Both the position numbers and the translations under genes were made by a program. A DNA stretch of 64,000 bases from CAYSCX01 sp964429575 (GTDB taxonomy: Bacteria; Desulfobacterota; Binatia; Binatales; Binataceae), in assembly GCA_964429575.1 (NCBI GenBank), contig CAYSCX010000010.1, positions 22,677-86,676 of the forward strand, written 5' to 3'. The notes under the pieces are model-generated. The model was given only the letters and a program-made list of their open reading frames with translations. It was not told the origin of the DNA and made no database searches. Below, piece after piece: positions 49,576 to 58,556 of this stretch (position 1 is its first letter; each line of letters opens with the position of its first letter).

Positions 49576-51282
49576 TCAGGAACGGTTAGCCGCGGCTCGG
49601 TCCAGCAGTTCGCGCGCGGCGCGGCGGAACTTCTCGGTAATCTCCGCGCCACCCAACATGCGCGCGATCTCTTCGGCGCGATCTCCGGCGTCGAGGATCG
49701 TCACGCGGCTCCTGGTCGAGCCGCGGCGTTCCTCTTTTTCGACTATGACATGATGGTCAGCAAACGCTGCAATCTGCGCAAGATGCGTAACGCACAGGAT
49801 CTGATGGAAGCGCGAGAGTTCCTTGAGCTTGCGGCCGACGACCATCGCGACTTCGCCGCCGATTCCCGCATCGACCTCATCGAAGATCATCGTCGCGACG
49901 CCGCGACGCTGTGCCTCGAGCCGCTTGAGCGCGAGCATCACGCGTGACAACTCGCCGCCCGACGCGATGCGCAGGAGCGGCATCGGCGGCTGCCCGAGGT
50001 TGGGCGCAATGTAAAACTCGACGGCGTCCGCGCCGTGTGGTCCGAGCGCTTGGTCATGATGCGTAAAGCCTGCGTCGCCGCGCGCAAGCGGTTGATTGCG
50101 CGCTTCGAAGACGGGCGCGCGCATGCCGAGAGTGCGTAGCTCGGCTTCGATCTTTCGTTTCAAATCGGTGGCGGCGCGAGCGCGCGCCGCCGTGAGTTGG
50201 CGCGCGCGTGTTGTCAGATCGTCAAGCGCGGCGGTAAGCGCGGCGCTCGCTTCGGCCTTCGACACGCCGACGCGCTCAAGTTCCGTGATTTCGGCGCGTG
50301 AGCGTTCCAGCGTTTCCAAGACGGAGCCCAGCGAACCGCCGTACTTGCGCTTGAGCTGGCTCAATAACTGAAGACGCAGCTCGATCTGTTCGAGGCGCGC
50401 GGGGTCGGACTCAATGCGCTCCACGTAGCGGCCAAGCGTTCTGGCGGCCTCTTCGAGGTTCACACGCGCCGACGCGAGCATCTCGAGCGCGTCTTTCAAG
50501 GTCGGATCGAGCGCGGCGGCGTCGGCGAGTTGGCGCTCCGCGCGTGCGACGGATTCGAGCGCCGATCCATCGCCGCCATAGATGGCCTGCTCCGCTTCGC
50601 GCGCGGCCGTGCCAAGTTTCGTCGCATTGGCCAGCACCGTACGTTCGGCATGCAGAGCTTCGTCTTCGCGCGGCGCGATTTCAGCGCGCTCCAACTCCGC
50701 GACACGAAATCCCGCCAGCTCGAGCAGCTCCAAGCGTTCGCGCTCGCGCCGCTCGAGGTCCGCGAGCCGCGCCCTCAGCTCTTGCGCTTGCTCGTACGCA
50801 GCACGGTACGCGGCGAGGGGTTCATCGAGACCGGCGAAACGGTCGAGTATCTCGCGGTGGCTTTCGGCGCGAAGCAGCGACTGCTGTTCGTGCTGGCCGT
50901 ACACCTGCACGAGCGCCGCGCCGATTCGCGCGAGTGTCTGGACGGTCGCGAGCTCGCCGTCAAGATAGACGCGCGAGCGGCCGCCTTCCGCGATGATGCG
51001 GCGGATCAGGAGTTCGCGGTGCGCGTCGTCGCGCGATGCTGCAATCGGCTCGGGCAACGCGATCTCGCCCTCGAGTTCGAACAGCCCCTCGACCACCGCC
51101 TCCTTCGCATCCGCGCGGATCAGGTCGGGCGATGCGCGGGTGCCGAGCAGCAAGCCGAGCGCATTCAGAATTATCGTCTTGCCGGCGCCTGTCTCGCCGG
51201 AGAGTACGTTGAGACCGGGGCCGAAGCTGAGTGATGCCTCCTCGATGATCGCGAAGTTGCGGATGCGCAGCTCTGCCAGCAT
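49576..51282 (-). CDS. recN: DNA repair protein RecN
   Basis: 568 aa SMC-like ATPase. Walker A: GETGAGKTIILNALGLLLG (about 31-49). A long coiled coil spans about 160-370 (ELRARLADLERRERERLELLE and similar). The ABC signature is LRIASGGELSRVMLALKRLEAQ and Walker B is TMIFDEVDAGIGGEVA. It starts MLAELRIRNFAIIEEASLSFGPGLNV, the family norm. RecN loads on DNA ends early in double-strand break repair. It lies 15 bp from the NAD kinase gene, an order seen in many bacteria. Confidence 0.97.
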   Translation of the reverse strand: MLAELRIRNFAIIEEASLSFGPGLNVLSGETGAGKTIILNALGLLLGTRASPDLIRADAKEAVVEGLFELEGEIALPEPIAASRDDAHRELLIRRIIAEGGRSRVYLDGELATVQTLARIGAALVQVYGQHEQQSLLRAESHREILDRFAGLDEPLAAYRAAYEQAQELRARLADLERRERERLELLELAGFRVAELERAEIAPREDEALHAERTVLANATKLGTAAREAEQAIYGGDGSALESVARAERQLADAAALDPTLKDALEMLASARVNLEEAARTLGRYVERIESDPARLEQIELRLQLLSQLKRKYGGSLGSVLETLERSRAEITELERVGVSKAEASAALTAALDDLTTRARQLTAARARAATDLKRKIEAELRTLGMRAPVFEARNQPLARGDAGFTHHDQALGPHGADAVEFYIAPNLGQPPMPLLRIASGGELSRVMLALKRLEAQRRGVATMIFDEVDAGIGGEVAMVVGRKLKELSRFHQILCVTHLAQIAAFADHHVIVEKEERRGSTRSRVTILDAGDRAEEIARMLGGAEITEKFRRAARELLDRAAANRS

Positions 51283-51297
51283 CGCGAGCGCCCGCGT

Positions 51298-52164
51298 CTA
51301 ACCCCAGCGCAGCTTGTTGCGCCAGATTTCGAAGTACGGATGTTCCGAACGGATCAGCAGCACCGGCCGTTTGCCGCGGCGGATCCGCACCGTATCGGCC
51401 GCGCCGAGTTGCACCGATTCCTGTCCGTCGACGGTGAGCATCGCGTCGTGATCGCGCGCCTTGATGCGGACCTCGATTTCGAACGTGTCGGGCAGGACCA
51501 CTGGCCGGTTGCTCAGCGTGTGGGGGCATATCGGCGCGAGCACCACCACGCTGAGCGTCGGAAACACGATCGGCCCGCCGGCGCTGAGTGCGTACGCCGT
51601 CGAACCGGTCGGGGTGGCTACGATCAGCCCGTCGGCGCGATACGAGCAGACCGGCTTGCGGTCCGCGACCACTTCAAGGTCAAGCATCCGACCGAGCCCG
51701 CGCTTGCTGATCACCACGTCGTTCAACGCCTGCAGCCGGACGGCGGACTGCAAGCCGTCGCCGCGGCGGACGACGCGCGCGTCGAGCGTGATCCGCCGGT
51801 CGACTTGGTAGTGTCCGCGGAGCACGCGAGCGAGCGTGCTGGTCGCCTCGCGCGCGGTCACTTCGGTGAGGAATCCAAGTCCGCCGAGGTTGATTCCGAG
51901 GATTGGGACGGCGCGGGCTGCGGCGAGGCGCGCTACCGAGAGCAGCGTGCCGTCGCCTCCGAGCACGACGATGAGGTCCGCATGCGCGGCGATTTCGTCG
52001 CGCGTGGACGCGCGCGCGCCCACGCGCCTGGCAACGTCAGGTTCGGCGAGTACGGATTTTCTGCGGGCACGGAGCCATCGTGTGAGCTTGCGCGCGAGTG
52101 AGAGCGCCTCGGGGCGATCGTTCTTTACGATGAGACCGACGGAAGTTATGGAGCGTTTCGCCAC
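51298..52164 (-). CDS. nadK: NAD kinase
   Basis: 288 aa from GTG 52164 (AKRSITSVGLIVKNDRPEA); a TTG at 52203 would add 13 residues beside repeat copy E. NAD kinase signatures: VVLGGDGTLLSVAR (GGDG), INLGGLGFLTEV and GLIVATPTGSTAYALSAGGPIV. It phosphorylates NAD with ATP or polyphosphate to give NADP in the cytoplasm. It precedes recN by 15 bp. Confidence 0.95.
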   Translation of the reverse strand: MAKRSITSVGLIVKNDRPEALSLARKLTRWLRARRKSVLAEPDVARRVGARASTRDEIAAHADLIVVLGGDGTLLSVARLAAARAVPILGINLGGLGFLTEVTAREATSTLARVLRGHYQVDRRITLDARVVRRGDGLQSAVRLQALNDVVISKRGLGRMLDLEVVADRKPVCSYRADGLIVATPTGSTAYALSAGGPIVFPTLSVVVLAPICPHTLSNRPVVLPDTFEIEVRIKARDHDAMLTVDGQESVQLGAADTVRIRRGKRPVLLIRSEHPYFEIWRNKLRWG

Positions 52165-52211
52165 CGCGCGATCGCAATTATCACGCGCCTGTGGACGCGG
52201 CAACGCGCGGT

Positions 52212-52248
52212 CTAGCAGGCTGCAAAGCTTTGTTCCGCACCCTGCTAG
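52212..52248. repeat. Ends-only copy E of the hairpin-ended repeat
   Basis: CTAGCAGG (52212-52219) and CCTGCTAG (52241-52248) are perfect inverted repeats and match the outer ends of copies A-D. The inside is only CTGCAAAGCTTTGTTCCGCAC. It looks like the two termini without the core. The right-end CTAG supplies the TAG stop codon (52245-52247) of the lipoprotein gene read on minus. Confidence 0.65.
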
Positions 52249-52664
52249 TGGCGTTGCGATTCTGCGCGGCGTGCCGCTGCGTTATCACCTTCGGGCTCGT
52301 ACACGATCGCGATCGCATTGATGTAGTAGCCGGTGATGGACTCCGAGGTCTGGCGCTTGCGCGTATGTACGATGATCGCATCGGCGCCGGTTTCGCACGC
52401 CTTCTCGCGTACCGCCTTCTCGACCGCAGCGTCATCTTCGAACACGTTGCCGATACCCTCGATGATTGCGACCTTGCGGAAGGCAGTGAGCGGATCCGCA
52501 TTGAGAATGGGCATTGTGCAGCCAGGCGGGCGCGCGGCGTGGCCCGATGGTTCAAGTTCCGCGATCTTGATCTCCGGCGGCAGCGACACGCCGACCGTCG
52601 CGCACCCGATGAAGAGGAACGAGAACAAGGCTGCCGCAGCAGCTGCGCTGAGTTCGCTTCGCAC
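52245..52664 (-). CDS. Putative outer-membrane lipoprotein, unknown function
   Basis: 139 aa with a lipoprotein signal (ALFSFLFIGCATVGVSL, lipobox FIGC, Cys about 21). The mature region ends PLTAFRKVAIIEGIGNVFEDDAAVEKAVREKACETGADAIIV, a DUF4156/RcsF-like pattern of helix and GADAxxV strand, then a charged tail. I do not recognise a named family with certainty. Its stop TAG lies in the end of repeat copy E. It diverges from the endonuclease IV gene. Confidence 0.75.
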   Translation of the reverse strand: MRSELSAAAAAALFSFLFIGCATVGVSLPPEIKIAELEPSGHAARPPGCTMPILNADPLTAFRKVAIIEGIGNVFEDDAAVEKAVREKACETGADAIIVHTRKRQTSESITGYYINAIAIVYEPEGDNAAARRAESQRH

Positions 52665-52795
52665 ATCATATCAACTGTCATTGACGCGGCTTGCTCGCAA
52701 GAGATTGGATGCGCGCCCAGTACGCGCGGCTCGATTTCGCGAATGTATCGTATAGAATCGCGATCCGGCCGCGGAGCCGGATTCTGAAGACGATC

Positions 52796-53677
52796 ATGGC
52801 GAAAGCTGACGCTACCAAGGCGCCGTTGCTCGGCGCGCACATGTCGATTGCCGGCGAAGTCGCGCAGTCGTTGACCCGCGGCAAGGAGAATGGCTGCGAC
52901 AGTATCCAGATCTTCACGAAGTCGAACCGTCAGTGGGCGTCAAAGCCGTTCACCAGTGAGGAGATCGCCAACTTCCGCCGCAACCAGCGCGAAACCGGCA
53001 TCGCGATAGTGATCGCGCACGACTCATACCTGCTGAACCTGGGCGCGCCGAACGAATGGCTTCGCGAGCGCTCCGTCAAGGGGTTCATCGACGAGCTCGA
53101 GCGGTGCGAAGCGCTGGGCGTGCCGTACCTGGTTGCACATCCAGGGGCGCACGTGGGTTCAGGCGAAGAAGCGGGACTGAAGGCGATCGCGAAGTCGCTC
53201 GATGAAGCTCACGCGGCGACCAAGGGGTTCAAGGTCAAGGCCGCGCTCGAGAACACCGCTGGCCAGGGAACCGTGCTCGGCTATGCGTTCGAACAGATGG
53301 GGCGCATTTTCGACGCGGTCAAGGAACCGGATCGCCTGCGCCTTTGCTTCGACACGGAACACGCATTCGCGGCGGGCTACGACTTGCGTGTCGATGAGGG
53401 CTACGAACGCGCATTCGGCGAGTTGGACAAATACGCCGGGCTCGAACGCCTCGTCGCGTTTCACTTGAACGACTCGATGAAGCCATTCAACTCGCGCGTC
53501 GATCGGCACGAACACATCGGCAAGGGCCATCTCGGTAAGGAGTTCTTCGGCCGCCTCCTCGGCGATTCCCGGTTTTTCGGCATCCCCATGTGCCTCGAGA
53601 CCGACCCGGGCGAAGACAACCAGGGAATCCGCGCAGACCTCAAGACTCTGCGCAGCCTGCTCAAGTCCCGCAAGTAA
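52796..53677 (+). CDS. nfo: Endonuclease IV (AP endonuclease, Nfo)
   Basis: 293 aa from ATG 52796; upstream in-frame codons (to 52691) lack family similarity. TIM-barrel zinc motifs: LLGAHMSIAGEVAQSL, PYLVAHPGAHVGSG, ALENTAGQGTVLG, CFDTEHAFAAGYDL, FHLNDSMKPFNSRVDRHEHIG and CLETDPGED. These hold the three Zn ions. The enzyme cuts 5' to abasic sites in base excision repair. Its TAA shares bases with the trpS start (TAATG), so the two genes are coupled. Confidence 0.97.
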   Translation: MAKADATKAPLLGAHMSIAGEVAQSLTRGKENGCDSIQIFTKSNRQWASKPFTSEEIANFRRNQRETGIAIVIAHDSYLLNLGAPNEWLRERSVKGFIDELERCEALGVPYLVAHPGAHVGSGEEAGLKAIAKSLDEAHAATKGFKVKAALENTAGQGTVLGYAFEQMGRIFDAVKEPDRLRLCFDTEHAFAAGYDLRVDEGYERAFGELDKYAGLERLVAFHLNDSMKPFNSRVDRHEHIGKGHLGKEFFGRLLGDSRFFGIPMCLETDPGEDNQGIRADLKTLRSLLKSRK

Positions 53678-54681
53678 TGGAAAAGCGAATTCTAACCGGC
53701 GATCGGCCGACTGGCGCGCTGCATCTCGGCCATTACGTCGGCTCGCTGCAAAACCGCGTCAAGCTACAGCACGAGTACGACACCTACATCTTGATTGCGG
53801 ACGTGCAGGCGCTGACCGACAACTTCGAGCATCCAGAGCAACTGCGCGCGAACATCCTCGAGGTCACGCTCGACTATCTCGCGGTCGGGCTCGACCCTGA
53901 GAAGTCGAAGTTCGTCGTGCAGTCGTTGGTGCCCGAGCTGACGGAGCTAACCATCTACTTCATGAATCTCGTGACCGTCGCGACGCTCGAGCGCAATCCG
54001 ACGGTCAAGGAGGAGATCAAGCAGCGCGGTTTCCAGCGCGGTGTGCCGGTGGGATTCTGGTCGTACCCGATCTCACAGGCGGCTGATATCACGATCTTCA
54101 AGGCGCACCTGGTGCCGGTGGGCGACGACCAGTTGCCGATGATCGAGCAGGCGCGCGAGATCGTGCGGCGGTTTAACTCGCTTTACGCGAAAGTGCTGGT
54201 GGAGCCGAAGGCTCTGCTCGGGCAGGTCGCGCGTCTGCCCGGCACCGATGGCAACGCGAAGATGTCGAAGTCGCTCAAGAACTGCATCTACCTTGGCGAC
54301 TCTCCTGAGCAGCTTCGCAAGCGGGTGATGTCGATGTACACCGATCCGACGCGCATTCATCCGACCGACCCGGGCCATGTCGAAGGCAATCCGGTGTTCA
54401 CGTACCACGGCGCGTTCAACCCCGATAAGGCTGAGGTCGAGGAGTTGAAGGCTCGGTATCGCAAGGGCACGGTCGGCGACGTCGAGGTGAAGGAGAAGTT
54501 GTTCAAGGCGCTCGATCAGTTTCTCGCGCCGATTCGCGAACGCCGCGCATCATTCGCCGCAAAGCCGAAGGTGGTTGAAGAGATAATCGTCGAGGGCACG
54601 CGCAAGGGCCGCGCGGTCGCGCAGGAGACGATGGAGCAGGTGCGCGCCGCGATGAAGATCAGCTACCGGTTGGGGAAGTAG
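53677..54681 (+). CDS. trpS: Tryptophanyl-tRNA synthetase
   Basis: 334 aa class I synthetase. The ATP-site motifs are GDRPTGALHLGHYVGS (HIGH as HLGH) at residues 8-23 and GNAKMSKSLKNCIYLG (KMSKS). It has the typical EIKQRGFQRGVPVGFWSYPISQAADI segment. The start ATG uses the last A of the endonuclease IV stop. It converges with proS 13 bp away. Confidence 0.97.
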   Translation: MEKRILTGDRPTGALHLGHYVGSLQNRVKLQHEYDTYILIADVQALTDNFEHPEQLRANILEVTLDYLAVGLDPEKSKFVVQSLVPELTELTIYFMNLVTVATLERNPTVKEEIKQRGFQRGVPVGFWSYPISQAADITIFKAHLVPVGDDQLPMIEQAREIVRRFNSLYAKVLVEPKALLGQVARLPGTDGNAKMSKSLKNCIYLGDSPEQLRKRVMSMYTDPTRIHPTDPGHVEGNPVFTYHGAFNPDKAEVEELKARYRKGTVGDVEVKEKLFKALDQFLAPIRERRASFAAKPKVVEEIIVEGTRKGRAVAQETMEQVRAAMKISYRLGK

Positions 54682-54694
54682 TGGGGCGCGGCGG

Positions 54695-56167
54695 TCAGTA
54701 GGCCTTGGCGAAGTAGGCGCGCTCGCGCGCGGGCTCGGCGCAGACTATGCAGCGGCCGGCGGAACCTGACTGATCGAGTGGAATCGCGCGGCAAGTTGCG
54801 CGGGTTTCTTCGCGGATCTTGGTTTCGCACTTGGCGCTGCCGCACCACCACAGGTTCGCCATGCCGCCGCCGCCCTCGCCTTCCATTTGCTTCTTCAACG
54901 CCGCGTAATCGTCGAAGTCGCGAGTGCCGGCGGTCAGCGCCGCGCGTGCCTGCGCGTAGAGGCTCTTTTGGATTTCGCCTAGCAGCGTGGCGACGCGCGC
55001 TGACAGCTCGCCGAGCGGCGCCTTGGATTTCGCCGCGGGACCACTCAAGTCGCGCCGCGCGAGTACCGCTTCGCCCGATGCGACATCGCGCGGGCCGATC
55101 TCGACTCGCAGCGGCACGCCGCGCATCTCCCAGTCGTTGAACTTGAACCCGGGCGTGACCCCATCGCGATCATCGAGCCGCGCGCGCACGCCCGCGCGTT
55201 CGAGCGCGCCGAGCACGTCGCGCGCGGCAGCGAGCACAAGCTCGCGCTCATCGGGTTTGCGCCAGATTGGAACGATCGCTGTCTGTGTTGCAGCGACAGT
55301 TGGCGGAAGTCTTAGCCCCTGATCGTCGCCGTGGACCATCACCAAAGCGCCGAGAAGCCGCGTCGAGACGCCCCAACTGGTTTGCCAGACGTACTGGAGC
55401 TGGTTTTGATCGTCGAGATACTGAATTTCAAACGGACGCGCAAAATTCTGTCCGAGGAAGTGCGAGGTGCCGCATTGCAGCGCGCGGCCGTCCGCCATGA
55501 GGCCCTCGATCGCGTAGGTTTCCTCCGCTCCGGGAAATCGCTCGGCAGCGCTCTTGCGGCCCACCACGAGGGGGATCGCCAGGTATTCCTCGACGAAGCT
55601 GCGATAGAGTTCCAGGATGTCGAGCGTTTCGCGCTCGGCCTGTTCACGCGTCGCGTGCGCGGTGTGACCCTCCTGCCACAGGAACTCGGTCGTGCGCAGG
55701 AATAGCCGCGTGCGCAGCTCCCATCGCACCACATTGCACCACTGGTTGATCTTCAGCGGCAGGTCGCGATGCGAATGTATCCACTGCGCGAACATATGAT
55801 TGATGATCGTCTCGGAGGTCGGCCGCACGATGAGCGGCTCCTCGAGTTCCTTACCACCGCCGTGGGTTACGACGGCGAGTTCCGGCGCGAAGCCCTCGAC
55901 GTGCTGCGCTTCCTTCTGAAGGAAGCTCTGCGGAATGAACAACGGAAAGTATGCGTTGCGCGCGCCGGTCTTCTTGATGCGCCGGTCGAGTTCGTCGCGC
56001 AGCGCCTCCCAGACGGCGTAGCCATCGGGTCGGAACACGATGCAGCCGCGCACCGGTGAGTAGTCCGCCAGCTCCGCGCGCAGGATGATGTCGTTGTACC
56101 AGGCGGCGAAGTCCTGGCTTCGCGGCGTTACTTTTCGTTCGTCCTTTGGGTTGGCCCTGTCAGCCAT
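54695..56167 (-). CDS. proS: Prolyl-tRNA synthetase, type 3 (archaeal/eukaryotic-like)
   Basis: 490 aa class II synthetase. RPDGYAVWEALRDELDRRIKKTG (motif 1), LIVRPTSETIINHMFAQWI and WRWE-like VVRWELRTRLFLRTTEFLWQEGHTAH (motif 2), and a C-terminal zinc-type domain with CGSAKCETKI and CIVCAEP, ending ARERAYFAKAY. It lacks the INS editing insertion of the usual bacterial ProS and has the C-terminal Tyr ending of type 3 enzymes. Type 3 ProS is found in a minority of bacteria, including some Deltaproteobacteria-like lineages. Confidence 0.96.
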   Translation of the reverse strand: MADRANPKDERKVTPRSQDFAAWYNDIILRAELADYSPVRGCIVFRPDGYAVWEALRDELDRRIKKTGARNAYFPLFIPQSFLQKEAQHVEGFAPELAVVTHGGGKELEEPLIVRPTSETIINHMFAQWIHSHRDLPLKINQWCNVVRWELRTRLFLRTTEFLWQEGHTAHATREQAERETLDILELYRSFVEEYLAIPLVVGRKSAAERFPGAEETYAIEGLMADGRALQCGTSHFLGQNFARPFEIQYLDDQNQLQYVWQTSWGVSTRLLGALVMVHGDDQGLRLPPTVAATQTAIVPIWRKPDERELVLAAARDVLGALERAGVRARLDDRDGVTPGFKFNDWEMRGVPLRVEIGPRDVASGEAVLARRDLSGPAAKSKAPLGELSARVATLLGEIQKSLYAQARAALTAGTRDFDDYAALKKQMEGEGGGGMANLWWCGSAKCETKIREETRATCRAIPLDQSGSAGRCIVCAEPARERAYFAKAY

Positions 56168-56264
56168 TCGGGTCCGTTCGACTCTGGTGTATCGTCAGGC
56201 GTTCAGTCTCCGGATAATATCAGGCCGAATCAACGTGTGGAGCCTCGTGCCGAGGAGAGATCGC

Positions 56265-56987
56265 ATGCTCATCCGCGTCATCGCCGCGTTCATCGTCGCC
56301 GCTTCGTTGATCGCGTCGCCCGCGCGCGCCGCCGACAAAGAGTCGAAGGATGCGCAGGTCAGGACGATCGAGGTGTCGGGCAACGGCGAGGCGCACGCCA
56401 CGCCGGATCTCGCGTTTCTAAACCTCGCAATTGAAACCCACGCGTCCACCGCCGAGCAGACCGCATCGCGCAATGCCGCGCTCGCGCAGAAGATCGTCAG
56501 CGCGCTCAAGGCGAAGCTGGGCGACAAGGGAAAAATTTGGACGGGCGGCTACTCACTCAACCCCGAGTATGGAGAGCCGGGCCCCGGCCGAAAGCCGACG
56601 GTGACCGGTTACGTCGCGCAAAATTCAATCACCGTACAGACGGGCGAGACGAATCTGCTGGGCGCACTGATTGACGCGGCCATCGCGGCGGGCGCTAATC
56701 GCGTCAACTATCTCAACTTCACGTTGAGCAATGACACCAAGCCTCGCACCGAGGCGATAGCCAAGGCGGCGAACGACGCGCAGGCGCAAGCGCGGGCGCT
56801 GGCGCAGGCGCTTGGAGTGAAGCTCAAACGGATCGTGCGCGCGTCCACGGTGTCCGAGGTGCGGCCGATTCCGATGGGCTACGCGACGGGCGAGATGGCG
56901 ATGGCGCGCGTTTCCGCGCCGACGCCGGTCGAGCCGGGCGAGGTCACGGTACCGGCGACCGTATCGCTGGTGTACGAAATCGAGTAG
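56265..56987 (+). CDS. SIMPL-domain (DUF541) periplasmic protein
   Basis: 240 aa from ATG 56265 with GAGGAGAG upstream. The signal peptide MLIRVIAAFIVAASLIASPARA ends at ARA. The SIMPL domain covers TIEVSGNGEAHATPDLAFLNLAIETHA, a helix AQKIVSALKAKLG, and NYLNFTLSNDTKPRTEAIAKAANDAQAQARALAQALGVK, ending VPATVSLVYEIE. These proteins fold into a ring of periplasmic subunits (BP26/YggE type) and are linked to oxidative stress. The next gene is a peroxiredoxin, in keeping with that link. Confidence 0.93.
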   Translation: MLIRVIAAFIVAASLIASPARAADKESKDAQVRTIEVSGNGEAHATPDLAFLNLAIETHASTAEQTASRNAALAQKIVSALKAKLGDKGKIWTGGYSLNPEYGEPGPGRKPTVTGYVAQNSITVQTGETNLLGALIDAAIAAGANRVNYLNFTLSNDTKPRTEAIAKAANDAQAQARALAQALGVKLKRIVRASTVSEVRPIPMGYATGEMAMARVSAPTPVEPGEVTVPATVSLVYEIE

Positions 56988-57015
56988 CGGGGCAGCGCGG
57001 CGGTCGGAGTCGAAA

Positions 57016-57543
57016 ATGCTTAGGCCAGGCGATCGAGCACCGGAGATCGATCTCCCGTGCGTGATGAATGATCGAATCAGCCGCTTTACGCTCGCGAGCG
57101 TGCGATCGGATCTGGTCGTGGTATTCTTCTATCCGCACGATTTCTCGTTCATTTGTCCAACCGAGGTCACCGGATTCAACGAGGCGCTTGCGTCGTTCGC
57201 GCGCGAAAACACGACGGTGGTGGGTGCAAGCGTGGACAACGCGGATAGCCACCAGCGGTGGGCGCGAGAACTCGGCGGCGTGCGATATCCGTTGCTCGCG
57301 GATGAAGGCGGCAAGGTCGCGCGCGCATTCGGGGTGTTCGACGAATCAGAGAACGCGGCGATGCGCGCGACGTTCTTGATCAACAGGGACCGCACCATCG
57401 CGTACTCGCTCGCGAGCCCGATCAACGTCGGACGGAGCGTCGCAGAAACATTGAGAGTGGTGGAGGCGCTTCGGACCGGACGGCTGTGTCCGGCGGACTG
57501 GAAGCCGGGCGACCAACTGGGACCGGGCGACCGCAAGTACTGA
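57016..57543 (+). CDS. Peroxiredoxin (AhpC/TSA family)
   Basis: 175 aa thioredoxin-fold peroxidase. MLRPGDRAPEIDLP; the peroxidatic Cys in VFFYPHDFSFICPTEVTGFNE (about residue 47). The likely resolving Cys is in TGRLCPADWKPGD (about 161), as in typical 2-Cys AhpC/Prx1 enzymes. It reduces hydroperoxides with a thioredoxin or AhpF partner. 28 bp after the SIMPL gene and 14 bp before a VIT1-like gene; probably one transcript. Confidence 0.95.
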   Translation: MLRPGDRAPEIDLPCVMNDRISRFTLASVRSDLVVVFFYPHDFSFICPTEVTGFNEALASFARENTTVVGASVDNADSHQRWARELGGVRYPLLADEGGKVARAFGVFDESENAAMRATFLINRDRTIAYSLASPINVGRSVAETLRVVEALRTGRLCPADWKPGDQLGPGDRKY

Positions 57544-57557
57544 TCTAGATTCGACTC

Positions 57558-58283
57558 TTGGCCAATTCGATTGCCAGCGAAAAGAACCGGGTGTTCGAGT
57601 GGCTGTCGAACGTCCGCGAGCTCGTGTTCGGGATGCAGGATGGCGTTCTTACCACCGCCGGCATTCTTGCGGGCCTGAGCGGCGCGGTCTCGAATCATCA
57701 GCAAATCGTGCTTGCAACACTGGCATCGACGGCTGCGGGCGCGCTCTCGATGGCAGCCGGCGCATACCTGAGCACGCGCGCCGAAGGCGAAGTGCTTGCG
57801 GGCGAACTCGACCGCCGCGCACGCGATGTCGCCGAGAAGCCCTACGTACTGCAGGAGGCGCTGCTCGAGCAACTCGCAAAGGAAGGCCTGACGCGCGAAG
57901 CCGCGTATCGGGTCGTGAAGTTGTTGAGTTCTGCGCCACAGGCGTTGATCTCCACCGCGGAGGCGAAGGTTTACGGATTGACGCGCGCGATGCTCGGCAA
58001 CGCAGCGCTCGACGGGCTGGTGATGGGCGTGGCGTTTGTGGTTGGGGCGCTCGTTCCGCTGGTTCCGTACATCGCAATCGCGCGATTTCCGGTGAACCTC
58101 GCGGTGGCTCTGGCGATGACCGCGATCGTGTTGTTCGCGATGGGTTACTTCCAGGGCTGGCTGGCGCATCGAAGCCAACTGTGGCGGTCGGGTTGGCGGT
58201 TTCTCGCCGTCGCGGTCAGCGCGGCGGTCGTCGGCTATCTGATTGGCATCGCGATCTCGCCGCTCGGAGCGGCGGCCGGCTGA
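57558..58283 (+). CDS. VIT1/CCC1-family metal-ion transporter
   Basis: 241 aa from a TTG start (ANSIASEKNRVFEWLSNVRELVFGMQDGVLTT). Family signatures: FGMQDGVLTTAGILAGLSGA, MAAGAYLSTRAEGEV and LDGLVMGVAFVVGALVPLVPYI. Five predicted helices with a cytoplasmic helical insertion between TM2 and TM3. VIT1/CCC1 proteins export or sequester Fe2+ or Mn2+ across the membrane. Adjacent to a peroxiredoxin, it could limit iron-driven oxidative damage; inferred. Confidence 0.93.
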   Translation: MANSIASEKNRVFEWLSNVRELVFGMQDGVLTTAGILAGLSGAVSNHQQIVLATLASTAAGALSMAAGAYLSTRAEGEVLAGELDRRARDVAEKPYVLQEALLEQLAKEGLTREAAYRVVKLLSSAPQALISTAEAKVYGLTRAMLGNAALDGLVMGVAFVVGALVPLVPYIAIARFPVNLAVALAMTAIVLFAMGYFQGWLAHRSQLWRSGWRFLAVAVSAAVVGYLIGIAISPLGAAAG

Positions 58284-58546
58284 TGGCTGACCCACCGACC
58301 CGCGAATCGTACTCATCGCTCGCGGCGTTCCTTGCGCACTACCGCGCGCTCGAGTCCGCCAGTTCGCGCGACGCGAATGAAGTGAAGCAGCTGGCTGCGA
58401 TGAAAGCGCTGATCGATCCACTGGGGCCCGAGCTCACCGCGGCGCTAACTGCGGACTCGGCCGACCCAACCGTGCGCCGCCACCGCGAGCGCGCGGAGCT
58501 TGGGCTCGTGCGTGAACTTCGCGCGCGCGGGTGGCTCAAGGGTTGA
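58283..58546 (+). CDS. Hypothetical 87-aa protein
   Basis: ATG 58283 overlaps the VIT1-like stop (TGATG). Sequence MADPPTRESYSSLAAFLAHYRALESA, then helical PLGPELTAALTADSADP and RHRERAELGLVRELRARGWLKG. No motif is recognised. The coupled start and tight spacing (10 bp) to the following permease gene suggest it is a real co-transcribed gene. Confidence 0.65.
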   Translation: MADPPTRESYSSLAAFLAHYRALESASSRDANEVKQLAAMKALIDPLGPELTAALTADSADPTVRRHRERAELGLVRELRARGWLKG

Positions 58547-58556
58547 GCGTCCGGCG

